From Alopecurus myosuroides (taxonomy: Eukaryota; Streptophyta; Magnoliopsida; Poales; Poaceae): DNA of 64,000 nt. Positions within the stretch are counted from its first letter, which is position 1, and every line of letters begins with the position of its first letter. The translations under genes were made by a program, and so were the position numbers. The notes under the pieces are model-generated. The model made no database searches and had not been told where the DNA came from. It saw only the letters and a list, made by a program, of their open reading frames with translations. Below are positions 10,558 to 22,474 of the stretch, in pieces. The stretch is taken from contig CM054062.1 in the NCBI GenBank assembly GCA_028641055.1, positions 25,056,536 to 25,120,535 of the forward strand. Direction: 5' to 3'.

Positions 10558-13500
10558 CGCGAGGAAGCACTGACAGGAGGCCCCCCCTGTCAGCTGCTGT
10601 GTGCGCACACACGCCATGTTGGCCCCAGGTCCCACTGGCAGTGACCTAGGTTAGTTCACTGTGCGGTGTAAAAAGATTTCAGCTTTTTCTTTTTCAGTTT
10701 AAGTCCATTTCTTTTACAGTTTGGTCCCTGATTTAAAATTGCAAATAACTTTTAATTTCTAAATCCAAAAAACATAAATAAAATATGTTTTCTGCACCAA
10801 ATTAAATTCTCTACATGTTTATATCATTTGTTTTATGTTTTGAATATTTCAAATGTATTCAAATTTCAAATTCAAACAAATCATCTTAATTTTGTTTAAT
10901 TCCATAACTAATTCAAACTTAATTCAAATAACCCAAATAAAATATGTTTTCCATGCCATTTTAAACCATCTTTCCAAATATAAATTTTGTTTCATGTTTT
11001 GAATAATTAAAATTGCTTAAATAATTTAAACCTTGTTTAAATCATTTAAATTTGCTAAATTCATAACTTGCTTAAATTAAATTATTTTTTGAACATATAA
11101 AATATGTTGTCAAACTAGAAAAGTATAAACTTTTCAAATATGAATTTGGTTTAATGTTTTGAACAAATAAAATTTCAAATAATTTCATACTTGAATTAAA
11201 TTCATTTAAATCTTGTTTAAACTTGTTTAATTCATAAGTAACTCATTTTAAATCCTTTTTCAACAAGTGAAACATGTAATCCACCCAAAATTTTATGTTC
11301 TTTTCAAATATGAACTTTATTATCTGTTTTGAACATGTAAACTTGATGAAAACAACAAATGCTTGTGTACCACCTTTAAGGAACCAAAATTTCATAACTT
11401 AATAAATAAAATCCTAAACTTGGTAAACCTTATTTCAAATTGTTTCTATTGTTGTTTTCTTTCTGTTTTCTTCATCCATGCATCATGCTAATCCACTTTC
11501 ACCTGTTGGGTAGTTGTAAAACAATTATTTCAACCATAATTCATGGGCTTTCCATATGCAATCCCAATTGCATGTGGGTCCATTTAATCATGTTATGTTA
11601 CCATGTCAACTAGTTTATTTTGATGCATCAATTAAATGGTCATGCATCATCCCATGATTGTGCACTATGCCATGTTATTGATTGTTTATCTCTCTGCGTT
11701 GTTTGTTTGCTTCTTCTCGGATAGACGACGACGTTGAGACAGACGATACTTACGACACCCCTTCTGAGGATCTAACTCAGTACCAGGCTGCTGAGTTTGC
11801 AGGCAAGTATTCACTCACATGAACCATTGTGCTCCTTTCAACATTTGGATACCGATACTTTCCGTTGTCTATTCTGCTAGCCCTATGAATCGTTCCTTCT
11901 GTTACGAACCTATCACATGTTATCCCTTAACCCTGATATAGCCTCACCTCCACACCTATAACCCCATTGCTTCTTGCCCGTGTCTTACTAGCAATGCTTA
12001 GGGTTGTTTATGCTCGAGTCTGTTGCCCGTTACTTTCTGTTACTATATTTTCTATTATGTTCTGGGATCGCTGTTAAACAACAATCATGTTAATGCTTTG
12101 GTTAATAATAATTTAATGATAAGGCACCGGCAGGAGGCCCGGCGTGGTTTTGAGGCCTGCTAGTGTCGACCCTAATTAGGAAAAGGGTCTTGTCTACTGA
12201 TCCATGATGAGCGCACTATCCGCATGTGGGAAGCGTGTATGGGCACCCCCCTCAATTTGATTCGATTCGCATCTCGTCCAAATCGCCTCATTTAGTTCGG
12301 GTTTTCCATTTGCCGCATGCATATGCAGGTGCGAACCCTTGGTACCAGGGTGGAACTTTTGTAGTCGGCATTTAGGGAGACACGTTCTTAGAGTGCTATG
12401 AGGGTCCCCCTTTCTTCGTGGGGCTTGATTAGCCGTGCGCTCAATTGCACGGGGTTCTTTGGGCTTGATGCGAAGAAGAGTTGAGTTGTGTTGAGTGCCC
12501 CGCTTGGTGGGAGGCATTCCATCTGGCGGGTTATTCTTACGTGTACGGCCAAATTGGTGCACCCCTGCAGGGATAAATCTTCTCGAGAAGCCGTGTTTTC
12601 CGCGGTTATGGATGACTTGGTGAAAGTACTGGCTAACAAGTACTCAGAACAACTTACACCTAACTAATGATAACTTGACTAGTAATAGTCTTATTGACAC
12701 AATAACTTGAACCATCATTAATCCAACTGTGTGAGTTATCCTCGGATTGCTTCTTTGGATAAGGGGCGAGATCTAGGATGGATTTGTTTTGGAGGTTAGT
12801 TATAGTTGGTTACGATACGCTATCTTATCCCCCTTTCTGTTAGCCGGAAGTTGTAGTATGTTCTGTAGTTGGTTAGTGCAGTCAGCTGCCGTATCTTTTG
12901 TATCACCCTTTCTTCCGTTGAACCCAAAGCATCTTTGCTTGATGTTGTGGGGTACATTTTGGTGAACTGTGAGTCTTGCTTGCCAGTACGTTTATGTACT
13001 GACCCCTTTGGGGCTGTGGTTTCCGCAGACTACGCTTACGAGGATCCCCGTAATGGCTACTACGTGGAGTTTGACGAGGCTGCTGACGAGTAGATAGCAG
13101 ACCTGGGCAGGATCCGAGACATCGTGGATGGGCCCCGTCTTTTCGTTTCCGGTCTCTTAGGCCTATTTGGATCTTGTCTGTACTCAGACATTTTGGATGC
13201 TTCCGCTGTGTTGTAATGATGATATGTTGGGACATGTGTCCTCTGGATGATTGTATTTGCTATCTCTGCTCTAGTGAGAGCTATTTGCAACTTATTTCTA
13301 TTTATTTGTGTCTTAGAGATCTGTTGTGCTATCATTTTGTTAAACGCCGTTGACGTACCATGTGTGTATGGTATGAAGTACGTCAATGGTAGTATCCTGA
13401 TTTCTATGGGATGGTTTACGTAGACGATGAACAGTAGGGGTTGGTTGTCACACATACGTGTGTTGGCCTACTCGTAAGAGATGCGGGTGCCGGTAAGCCC

Positions 13501-13563
13501 CGTAATCCAATCAACTACTGTTCAACGGAACTGCGAGTATCCTCTAGAGATCCGGGTGCGACA

Positions 13564-14715
13564 GTTTGATGGAGTGAGAGAAAAGGGCCGGGAAGCGGGA
13601 GGCTAGGGTTTCGTTTTCGAACCAGACGTCGTGCCAGAAGGAAGTTGATTTCCCAGATCCAATTCTCACCTTGGTGATGGCGCGAAATTTAGGAAGATAG
13701 GAAAGCAGGTCTTTCCAAAAGATGGAGTCGTTGCGTTGTTGATCCCCGAGATCACGAGACCCAGACCAACCATATGAGGAGCGAAGCCAGGCTACCCAAG
13801 GAAGAGTGCTGTCGGAGTGTAATTTAGAGAGGAATTTCATCATAAGGGCAGAGTTGTGGGTGGAGAGGCAACGGAAGCCTAGGCCTCCTTTATCTAAAGG
13901 AGCACAACATACGTCCCATGCAACTTTGCATTTGCCCCCGGTTAAGTGTTCATCGCCCGCCCAAAAGAAGGCACGGCAGGCTTTGTCGAAGTCTTGGATG
14001 GTGCCCACGGGTACCCTGATAGCGGAAAGAAGGTGGGAGGCCATCGATCGCAGGGAGGCTTTAACCAAGATAGCTCTACTGCTAATAGGCAGAAGTTTGC
14101 CTATCCAACCTGGTATACGTTTCTTAAACTTGTGTAGGTAAGGTTAGAAGGCGGCTAGGTTTAGTTTGTGAGTGGAAAGTGGAAGGCCTAAATAAGTTTG
14201 GGGGGAGGAGGCAAGAGGGCAACCGAAGTTGGAGGCAAGGGTGGCAGCGAGAGTAGGTTCAACGTGAATTGGCACAAGAGTAATTTTGTGAAAATTAATT
14301 TGTAGACCAGTTGATAGGGAGAATGCATCTAACACTGATTTAAGGTTAAGAATACAGTCAGGAGTGGCTTTTAGGATGATGATGGCGTCATCAGCGTATT
14401 GTAGAACGGGGCAGGGCAGATTGGGAGCTAAGGGGTGTAGCAGCCTCCCCGCGTCCGAAGCTGCATTGATCAAGAGACGTAGGATGTCTACTACAAGATT
14501 GAACAGATATGGCGAGAGGGGGTCTCCCTGTCTAAGCCCACGACGACATTTAATCCAAGGCCCAGGCACGCCATTTAGAAGAACAGTAGAGCTGCTGGAA
14601 GCGTTTAGGTTGCGAATGCGGCGACAGAAGGAACGTGGGAACCCCTTAGCTAACAGAATTTTGTGGAGGGCAACCCAACAGACGGAGTCAAACTCGATTT
14701 TACAGCGCGCACCGA
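13564..14715 (-). pseudogene. L1-like LINE ORF2 fragment (reverse transcriptase)
   Basis: Minus-strand reverse transcriptase remnant. From high to low coordinates it reads FDSVCW near 14690, then RRGLRQGDPLSPYLFN near 14540, the catalytic YADDAIII near 14400, GLPLSTHKLNLA near 14160, and after a frame break near 14100 the downstream connection region (KVAWDVCCAPLDKGGLGFR, IGSGKSTSFWHDVW). It lacks endonuclease and 3' end. The Tekay-type element is inserted at its left edge, so the missing 3' part should lie outside the window. Confidence 0.85.
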
Positions 14716-15072
14716 TAGCGCCTCCGCCGGAGATACTCTAAATCACCTTTACCGAACATTTTCATGAAAAAAAGAGAACTACATATCGTAAATAAAGAAG
14801 AGCACGCATCACATGCCAAAATGAAATTCTGCAATACACATTTGGCAGTCTACAGAGGAAATGCACCTAGGGGAGTACGGCTCGAAATAATTGTATGCAA
14901 GCCGGCCGCCGCACCGGAGCCGCAGTTCCTGCAACCACGCCGGCGGCCAACACCGGCCCCAATAATAAATAATGCTAGTAGTCCGTGTACGTACACCAAC
15001 CCCATCCGTATATATACTGTACGCGGTAGTATATATCTGCCTGCCCAGCTCCTTGGTTTTCTTCACATGCTC
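14716..15072. other. 3' flank of the beta-galactosidase gene
   Basis: No coding signal. This should hold the 3' UTR and terminator of the minus-strand gene. I see no clear AATAAA on the minus strand. Confidence 0.4.
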
Positions 15073-18000
15073 TCATGTCGTCCTCGTCATGAGCGTGACG
15101 CCCGACAGGTCGCCGCCGAACTCCTCCAGCACTACGAGCAGGTTCCCGCTCGGGTTGAGCCAGGAGCGTGGCACGTGGTACCATCGCTGGGAGATGTCGC
15201 CGCAGTTGGTCTGGCACTTGGTCTCGCTGTAGGTGCCGGCGTAGCTGCAGCCCCCGCAGCTGCCGGAGGCCTTGTACGACCAGTACCGGCCGGCGTTGTG
15301 CCCGTTCACCCATATCTGGCCCTTCCCCATGCTGCCCATGTCCAGCGCCACCGGAGCGCTGCCGGCCGGCGCCGCGAAGTAGGCCTGCGCGCAGAGATCA
15401 ACAGCAAGAAAGATTCAGAACTGCAAAGTTCAGTGGAAATGGCGAACGGAACAGTGACAGTAGCGGCGTTGTCAGGCAGGCAATGTGGATTGGATCGGCA
15501 CTGACCTTGTGCCATGTCAGCGGCTGTGCGCCGCTGGCGCTGCTCCACTCGACGGACGAGCTCCCCGTGATCGTGTTCACGCCTAGCGACTCGCCTTTCA
15601 GGCCGATCTGCGTGGCAGGGAAATGAAGTTCAGTACAGTGCTAGGAGTACGGGACAAGTTCAGTTTGTGGTGTACTACCTGGTATGTCCATTTCTGGTTG
15701 CTCAGGTCCCTCTTCCCCTGGTTCAGCCCTGACAGCGTCACCGGGCCGAGGACGCCCACGTTCCAGTTCTCGTAGTGGGTGCCCACATTCTGCAAGAGAT
15801 TGTGGATCGATGTTACCAAATGGTCTGACGCATGCGAGAGAGTGGCGACGCCTTGGAACTCTGAATAATCTGTGATCCAACTTACAGCGAGGCCGACGGC
15901 GGAGCTGAGGATGGAGATCTTGTTGCTGCCCTGCCACATCTTCACGGGCTTGCTGTAACTCAGCTTCGGGTTGTCGTAACCGCCGTAGGCAGCGCCTGCG
16001 ACAGGGACACGGCAGAGTTCCATCAGTGAAACATTCTTCAGCCTCGATTTGAGTTCTGACAAAGAAAGGTTCAGACAATACCGTAGGACTGCCCGTTGAC
16101 GAACACCTGCACGGAGTGGCCGGCAGAGTTGATGGTGAGCTGCGGCCACTGGCCGGACTTCAAGAACTGCTCGCTCGAGTCGATGTTTACGCTGCATCCA
16201 CGTACGTCAAGGTAATAAACATTCAGATCGGATTGTTTCAGACAGACGTAGAGAAGTTCAGTCAGTCGGCCACTCACTAGGTGGTGTACCACAGGTAGTC
16301 CGACTTGTCCCACGTCATGCTCAGCTGCTCCACCAGGCCGTCCTTGGTGAAGGCGCTCGAGTCCAGCGAGCTGGTGTCCTCGCTGTACGACTGCCACGCG
16401 AAGCCCCCCGCCGGGTTCATCTTTGCCGGCGACGACGCCTCCTTCACCTGCAGGACATGTTGTCGTTCAGGGCTGTCTAGTGTTTAATTAGTTCCAGTGA
16501 TGATTGTTTCTATCTGTCGCACGGACGCACCGTGGCGGTGTTGAAGACGGCGGTCTTACAGTCCGGCAGGATGCTGATGGACCAGGCCGGGAGGTCGTAC
16601 TGCCGCCCGTTGTACACCACTCGAGCGGAGGAGCTCGTGTGGTAGTTGGATAGGAACGCGGCGCAGGCGCCGGTGCTCGACTTGAACACGTACGCCTTCT
16701 CGTAGCTCCCGATGGACTGGACGGTGGGGTCGCCGGAGATGAGCGCCGGCTCCGCCTGCTTGATGGCCTTGTGCAGGTCCCTCAGGTGGCCCCATTTCGG
16801 CTGCCTAAGCAGGCCTGGGTATCATACAACAATGGGTTCAGACGATCAGAGCAGAATGCTTCGGAGCACAATGGTTTCAGGCGAATCGTGAACTGAATCT
16901 GTCACAAATGCCGTATGCGTTGTGTACCATATTCATCGATCGGCGCATCATAGTCGTAGCTCGTGGCGATGAAGGGGCCACCGGCGGTCCGGTCGAAGTT
17001 GGTGCCTCCATGGTACTGAAAGAGGGAGCAAATGTTAGGTGCCACTACCCACTGAAAACCCAAAGTATCTGAATGACGCGACAACCCAGTTTCAGTGGAT
17101 CACTGACCATGTAGTAGTTGACGAAGGAGCCGCCCTTCTGAACGAACCTCGCCACGGCGAAGGCCAGGTCCTCCACCGGCCGGTGCCGCACCGTGCCACC
17201 GAAGGCCGTAAACCTTAAATTACCAGCATATAATCGATCTCGTCAACAATGTCGTGACGATCTTGAAATTTCAGTGCTGTTTGTTGAGAAGTTTTGACGC
17301 GTCAGGCAGGCAAGCTTACCAGCCGCTCCAGGCCTCGGTCCACATGGAAGGCTTGGTGTTGGAGTTGGGGGTGAAGCTGTCGCAGTAGAAACCGTTGCAG
17401 GTGTCTATCTGCCGCCATCATCAGTTCAATCACCATCCAAAGTTAAGACAAGAACAAAAAAACGCGAAAAGAAACGATTTAGAAAGAAAGAAAAGAAAAG
17501 AAATCTGCGGTGCCAATGCCAGCCTGCAAAGCTGCGCTCTGCTGGAAAGCAGGCGATCGGTGATTCGGTGATGTGATGTCCTAACGGAAGGGTGTAGCGA
17601 GTGCGAGAAAGCGAGGTGGTTAAATTAGTTGGTACCACCACAAAGAATTTGCTCCCTGGCGCATCATGGCATTGGATTGGCAGCTAGGGTGAGATAGATT
17701 TGAGAAGGAGATGGCAGGAGAGGGAGTTGTTTGGAGGTAGGTGGTGGTTAGTGGTTACCACTGGGTCGGGGGCGTCCTCCTGCTTGCACATCACCCACGG
17801 CACGCCGGCGTCGGTGGCGATGGCCATCTTGGCGGCCCAGTTGGCGTAGGGCTTGGCGCCGCCGCCCATGTACGGCTCCATGGGCCCGTACTCGTTCTCC
17901 ACCTGAGCCAGGATGATGGGGCCGCCCTGCCACTCGAACAGCCCCTCCGACTTCATCATCGACACGATCTTCTCCACGAACGTCTGCATCGCCGCCTGCA

Positions 18001-18647
18001 GGTTTTTGCTCGCTCGTCCGTAAGTAAGATACAAAATTCATGCAACAGTGGACGAAAGGAAGAGACCAAATTACTCGTTTGACTGTGAGTACCTTGAACG
18101 GGCCGTTGTCAGTTCGGAAGCTGATGCCGGGCACATACTTGAGCCACACAGGGAATCCACTGCGGCAGCGCACCCAAAACAAACAAATCAAAATTGATTT
18201 CACCAAGGAATTAGAGAATGGATCGGTGCTGTTGCATTGAGTGAGTTTGGTTTACTGAGTAATGAGTGCTGACCCGAAGTTCCACTCGGCGCAGACGTAG
18301 GGGCCGATGCGGAGGTGGACGTAGAGGCCGGCCTGCTTGGCGAGCTTGACGAAGCGGACGAGGTCGTAGCGGTCGCCGAAGTAGTACTGCCCCTGCACCG
18401 GCTCGTGCCCGTTCCAGAACACGTACGTCTGGATCACGTCCAGCCCGCCGTCCTTGGCCTTCTGGATCAGGTCCGGCCACATCTCCGGGGTGCTGCGCGG
18501 GTAGTGGATGGAGCCGGACATGAGGATGCGGCGCTGCCCGTTGATGACGATCGCCTTGTGGTCGTACGACACGGCGGCATTGGCCGGGGAGGCGAGGACG
18601 CCGGCAGCAACGAGCAGGACGACGAGGAGGAGGACGCCGCCGGACAT
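15073..18647 (-). CDS. BGAL: Beta-galactosidase, glycoside hydrolase family 35
   Basis: Removes terminal beta-galactosyl residues from cell-wall polysaccharides and glycoproteins; secreted to the apoplast. I model 13 exons with canonical GT-AG ends: 18647-18274, 18159-18093, 17995-17759, 17408-17320, 17213-17108, 17015-16928, 16814-16531, 16447-16278, 16191-16082, 15995-15886, 15789-15679, 15607-15506, 15384-15073. These sum to 2160 nt, or 719 aa plus stop, with every phase consistent. A signal peptide ([16 protein letters not shown]..., about 24 residues) precedes AVSYDHKAI. The active-site signature [14 protein letters not shown] gives the acid/base as E182, and WTEAWSGWF gives the nucleophile as E251. 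Length and lack of a C-terminal SUEL lectin domain match the ~720-aa plant BGAL subgroup. No frameshift or stop was seen, so it looks functional. The orthologue was not assigned. Confidence 0.96.
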
Positions 18648-19204
18648 GGTGGCGCCGCCTACCTAGATAGGCCGCGGCTCTGTTCTCTCCGCCGGCCTCT
18701 CCCTGCTTCTCTCTCTCTCTGTTTCTCTGCTAGGACAGTGTGTACACTACTACAGTAGTTGGTGGCTTCTTGGAGAGGCAATGGAGGAGTGGGAAGGTGT
18801 GGCGCGGGGCTTATATGTGCCGATGACGAGCCTATCGATTGTGCGGCGCCAGTGCGCAGTGGGAACGTGTTCTTGATTTTCCGAATCTTTTTTTGCAAGT
18901 TTAACTGCTCCCTGTTGATCTCTTGCCGTTCCTCTTTGGTGTTTACCACTTCAGGAGAGGAAGAAGCGGGGTGGAAATGGTGAAACTGGGATGCGGAAAG
19001 CAGAGGAAGCGTGTGCCGTGACGCTGGAGTGGGCGGAGCGGTAACGGGATTCATTGGGAGGGTGAGGAAGACGAGAGATGGAGCCCACGTCTTGTAGTTG
19101 TAGAGTGGTACGAATCTCTCTTCCTTCCCGTGTGTTTTTTCTTTCTATTTTCTTTTTTCCAATCCATTTGATTTCCTTTTTTTAAAAACCTTCTCATTTA
19201 GTTT
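18648..19204 (-). promoter_or_regulatory. BGAL promoter and 5' UTR region
   Basis: On the minus strand an ATATAAG TATA-like motif lies at 18810-18817, about 165 bp upstream of the start codon. A CT-rich leader follows (CTCTCTCT run near 18705-18730), as is common in grass 5' UTRs. No other coding signal. Confidence 0.55.
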
Positions 19205-19770
19205 TATACTCCCTTCGCCTTAAATTATCTGTTTTTGTCCAGCTTTGTAACAGTTAATTTGAGACGGAGGTTTGTGTTCGAGTTTCCCACGATGGATCTC
19301 TCCAAGGTATGTACATTCTTCTTAACTGAAAGTAATTTGTAACATTGCATGATATATCATCCCAGTTACATGCCGAGATGGACGCTGTTCATGAGCGGTT
19401 CATGAATTCAATTAGCGGTTGAAGCAGTTGTACTCACTTCCCGGATGACATTGAATATTTGGGGGGTCAGGGAAATCTATACCGAAACGTTGATTTGAGG
19501 GCACTCTGTAGTCTTGACATTTCTGCACTTCGTAATCTTTTTAGAGGTTCGGGATACCGGTCCTTTTCCGCAACTAACCAGTTTGCTAAATTATGTCGTG
19601 CTGAAATTTGTTGTTTTTCCTACAAATAAGACGAACGCGTATTTCAAGATAAATTTTTACCGAAAATATTGAGCAACCAAATCTCAACTATATATAGGAC
19701 ATAATTGATATTGTTAGATTCGTAGTGAAAAACATTTTCCAGCGATGTCCACATGTACCAAATATTCGTT
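19205..19770. other. Non-coding spacer, possible left part of a disrupted MITE
   Basis: ACTCCCTTCGCC at 19207-19218 resembles a Stowaway end, and a weakly matching inverted GGAAGTAGTA lies at 22091-22100 beyond the copia insertion. The match is poor and the interior (~650 bp) is long for a Stowaway. Nothing else recognised. Confidence 0.2.
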
Positions 19771-19775
19771 ATATA

Positions 19776-20220
19776 TGTTACACGCAATAGCAAAACAACG
19801 ATGAAATTAAACAAAATCGAACCAGCGGGGACACGAGATTTTAACGTGGAAAACCCTTCCAACAAGGAAGAGAAAAAACCACGGACGCCAGTCAGCAATA
19901 CTTCACTATTTCGAGTGAGGTTACAAACGCGCCGGGATTTACAATGTGTGGCTTATCCCGTGCGACGGCTTACAAGATGTATATAAAGGCGGACCTGACC
20001 TAACTAGGTCGGTAACGGTGAATCCAACTCGAACTCGGTAACAACTCGTACCGTACCGCGGGGGGCTGCCGGCCCCCGCACCCCCCTGCCGGGCACGCCA
20101 CGCAACAGGTGGGAACCAGGATGGAAAAATTCGGTCCTAAGCCTCCGGCAACGGGCCTCGCGTAGCGGAGGCCGAACTTTCCTTTATCTTCATATGAATT
20201 TGGATCACCTTAAAATAACA
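19776..20220 (-). repeat. 3' LTR of copia element
   Basis: 445-bp LTR in element orientation from 20220 down to 19776. It matches the right copy over about 430 bp with scattered substitutions, indicating an older insertion than the gypsy elements here. Confidence 0.88.
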
Positions 20221-20230
20221 CTCCACCTTG

Positions 20231-21576
20231 AGACAAATTCCTTCATGTAGCATAAACGAAACCTTCACCCTGAAACACACAAAGAAAATACCTTCGGCGC
20301 CAAATAGCATCTTGGGCTAAGCAGAGATACCAACTAAGCTTGAGCAAAGCTCAAACTTAGCAACATGAACTGGTTTTGTCATCATATCTGCAGGATTATC
20401 ATGAGTACTAATCTTGCATACCTTCAGTTTACCTTGTGCAACAACATCACGCACATAATGGTACTTGACATCAATGTGCTTTGTTCTCTCATTAGAACAT
20501 CTGATCCTTAGTAAGGTAAATAACACTCTGACTGTCACAAAATAGGTTAATGCAAGTATCATCTCCACAAAGCTCAGCAAATAGACCATTCAACCAAACT
20601 GACTCTTTGCATACTTCAGCAATAGCCATATACTCAGCCTCAGTAGTAGATTGTGCAACAACACCCTACAAGGTAGCCTTCCAGCTAACAGCACATCCAC
20701 TAACTGTAAACACATAACATGTGAGGTATCTCCTCTTATCCAAGTCGGCAGCAAAATCTGAATCCACATAGTCTGCGAGTCCCTCACCAGTCTTGCAAAA
20801 CTTCAAACAAGCTTTGGATGTGCCGCAAAGGTACCTGAAAATCCACTGAACAGCTTTTCAATGTTTTTTACCAGGATTAGCCATGTATCGACTGACCAAA
20901 CTCATAGCATAAGATAAATCAGGCCGAGAACACACCATGACATACATTAAGGAACCAACATCACTAGCATAGGAAACTCGTGACATGTACTCAATATCTT
21001 TGTCAGTAGTAGGACATTGCAATGCTGACAACTTGAAGTGTGAAGCAATAGGAGTACTAACAGACTTTGCATCATGCATATTAAAACGATGAAAAACTTT
21101 CTTAATGTAATTCTCCTGACTAAGAAATAGCAATCTAGATTTTCTGTCTCTTCAAGATCCTTTATCTCAAACTCACTACTCAACTGTTTCTTCAATATAG
21201 TGATTTCTTTCATGCTCTTGGCAGCAATTAACATGTCATCAACATATAGCAACATGTATATAGACGATTCATCAACAAATTTAATGTACACACACCTATC
21301 ATATTCAGACCTCTTAAAGCCATGTGACATCATAAAAGAATCAAACCTTTTATACCATTGTAGAGGAAACTGTTTCAAACCGTAAAGGGACTTCTTTAGC
21401 TTGCACATGAAATCCTCTTTACCGGACACTATGAACCCATCAGGTTGGTCCATGTATATCTCCTCCTCAAGTTCTCCATGCAAAAATGCAGTCTTCACAT
21501 CTAACTGCTCAAACTCAAGATCATGCATAGCAACAATACTAAAGAAAGTACGAATAAAACTATCCTTGAAAGTACG
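20231..21576 (-). pseudogene. pol: copia pol remnant: reverse transcriptase to RNase H
   Basis: In element order: the RT core (FEQLDVKTAFLHGELEEEIYM, then KSLYGLKQ, then YVDDMLIAA near 21230), the conserved TPIASHFKLS and SYASDVGSLMY blocks near 20950-21060, then the RNase H end (KYHYVRDVV and HDNPADMMTKPV near 20360-20460). Frames break near 21150 and 20640, with internal stops. It begins abruptly about a dozen residues before the RT core at the deletion junction with the 5' LTR. Confidence 0.88.
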
Positions 21577-22010
21577 AATAGCAAAACAACGATAAAATTA
21601 AACAAGATCGAACCAACGGGGACACGAGATTTTAACGTGGAAAACCCTTCCAACAAGAAAGAGAAAAAACCACGGGCGCCAGCCAACAATACTTCACTAT
21701 TTCGGGTGAGGTTACAAACATGTCGGGATTTACAATGTGTGGCTTATCCCGTGCGGCGGGTTACAAGAGGTATATAAAGGCGGTCCTGACCTAACTAGGT
21801 CGGTAACGGTGAATCCAACTCGAACTCGGTAACAACTCGTACCGTACCGCGGGAGGCTGCCGGCCCCCGCACCCCCTGTCGTGCATGCCACGCAACAGGT
21901 GGGAACCATGATGGGAAAATTCGGCCCTAAGCCTCCGGCAACGGGTCTCGCGTAGCGGAAGTCGAACTTTCCTTTATCTTCATATGAATTTGGATCACCT
22001 TAAAATAACA
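21577..22010 (-). repeat. 5' LTR of copia element (3' end lost)
   Basis: Starts at 22010 and matches the left LTR down to 21577. The last ~15 bp of the LTR and the primer site are missing. The junction carries a 13-bp direct repeat (21544-21556 and 21568-21580, GAAAGTACGAATA). Confidence 0.88.
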
Positions 22011-22220
22011 ATATATACGGATTAATTCTTATTCAAACGTAAATCTCAAAAAAACGTGTGGGCCTTATCCGTTGAACGCCTTATCTGTTGAAACGGAAGT
22101 AGTATGCCTCCGCATCATTTGATGCAAATAGCCATTTTTTCAGAGTTATTATTCAAAACATTACATCTCTAGGATCACAAGAATTAATGTTCGAAAGGAA
22201 TCTAACAAAATGAACCTATA

Positions 22221-22474
22221 CTCTCTCCATTTTGTAAAACATATATAATTTTTTTGGAAAAAGTTAAACCAAGCAATGCACGACCAGATTTTTTGAAATA
22301 ATTATCATCCTATACAATAACAATTAATTCTTACTAGATATATCATTAAATATATTTTCATAGTATATATCAATAGAATATTATAATTTTGATATTTTAT
22401 TTCTATAAATTTGATCAAACTTTGCATTTTTTGACTTTAAGAAAAATACGCCTTATTTTCAAGAACATAGGTGG
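22221..22474. mobile_element. Stowaway-like MITE
   Basis: Flanked by TA on both sides. The left end is CTCTCTCCATTTTGTAAAAC, and the right end contains the inverted counterpart (TTATTTTCAAGAACATAGGTGG), preceded by TTTTTGACTTTAAGAAAAATACG as is usual in this family. Ends are imperfect, so it is an old copy. Confidence 0.5.

Larger units (their letters stand above)
1..13563 (+). mobile_element. Ty3/gypsy chromovirus (Tekay-type) LTR retrotransposon, 5' end outside window
   Basis: The window opens inside the 5' LTR and contains the rest of the element: 5' LTR remainder, tRNA-iMet primer site, an extra ORF, gag, pol, polypurine tract and a complete 3' LTR. Sequence 1-3254 repeats at 10310-13563 at a constant offset of 10309. 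Pol order is protease, reverse transcriptase, RNase H, integrase, chromodomain, which with very long LTRs fits the Tekay/Del clade of chromoviruses. I count a few dozen differences between the LTR copies, roughly 1-2%, so the insertion is fairly recent. The 3' flank is an old LINE, beginning GTTTG at 13564-13568, which should be the target duplication; the matching left copy lies outside the window. Family name not assigned. Confidence 0.93.
9145..13563 (+). repeat. 3' LTR (complete, 4419 bp)
   Basis: Starts TGTAACATCCC after the polypurine tract and ends GGTGCGACA, with TG...CA termini. The first ~550 bp is AT-rich. 9770-10420 is a GC-rich, gene-promoter-like stretch, and 10670-11700 is AT-rich. 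A 182-codon frame at 9887-10435 is low-complexity Pro/Arg/Ser and is probably leader, not protein. At 4.4 kb the LTR is large even for plant gypsy elements. Confidence 0.95.
19776..22010 (-). mobile_element. Deleted Ty1/copia LTR retrotransposon
   Basis: A 2.2-kb copia derivative in minus orientation, flanked by perfect 5-bp target duplications ATATA (19771-19775 and 22011-22015). The ends are TGTTA...TAACA. A purine tract, CAAGGTGGAG in element orientation (20221-20230), abuts the 3' LTR as expected. The 5' LTR runs directly into the middle of reverse transcriptase, so primer site, gag, protease and integrase are gone. It cannot be autonomous. Confidence 0.9.

Noticed and set aside
19206..22100. 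Stowaway MITE split by the copia element
   Set aside because: The two ends match poorly and the interior would be ~650 bp; kept only as a low-confidence note.
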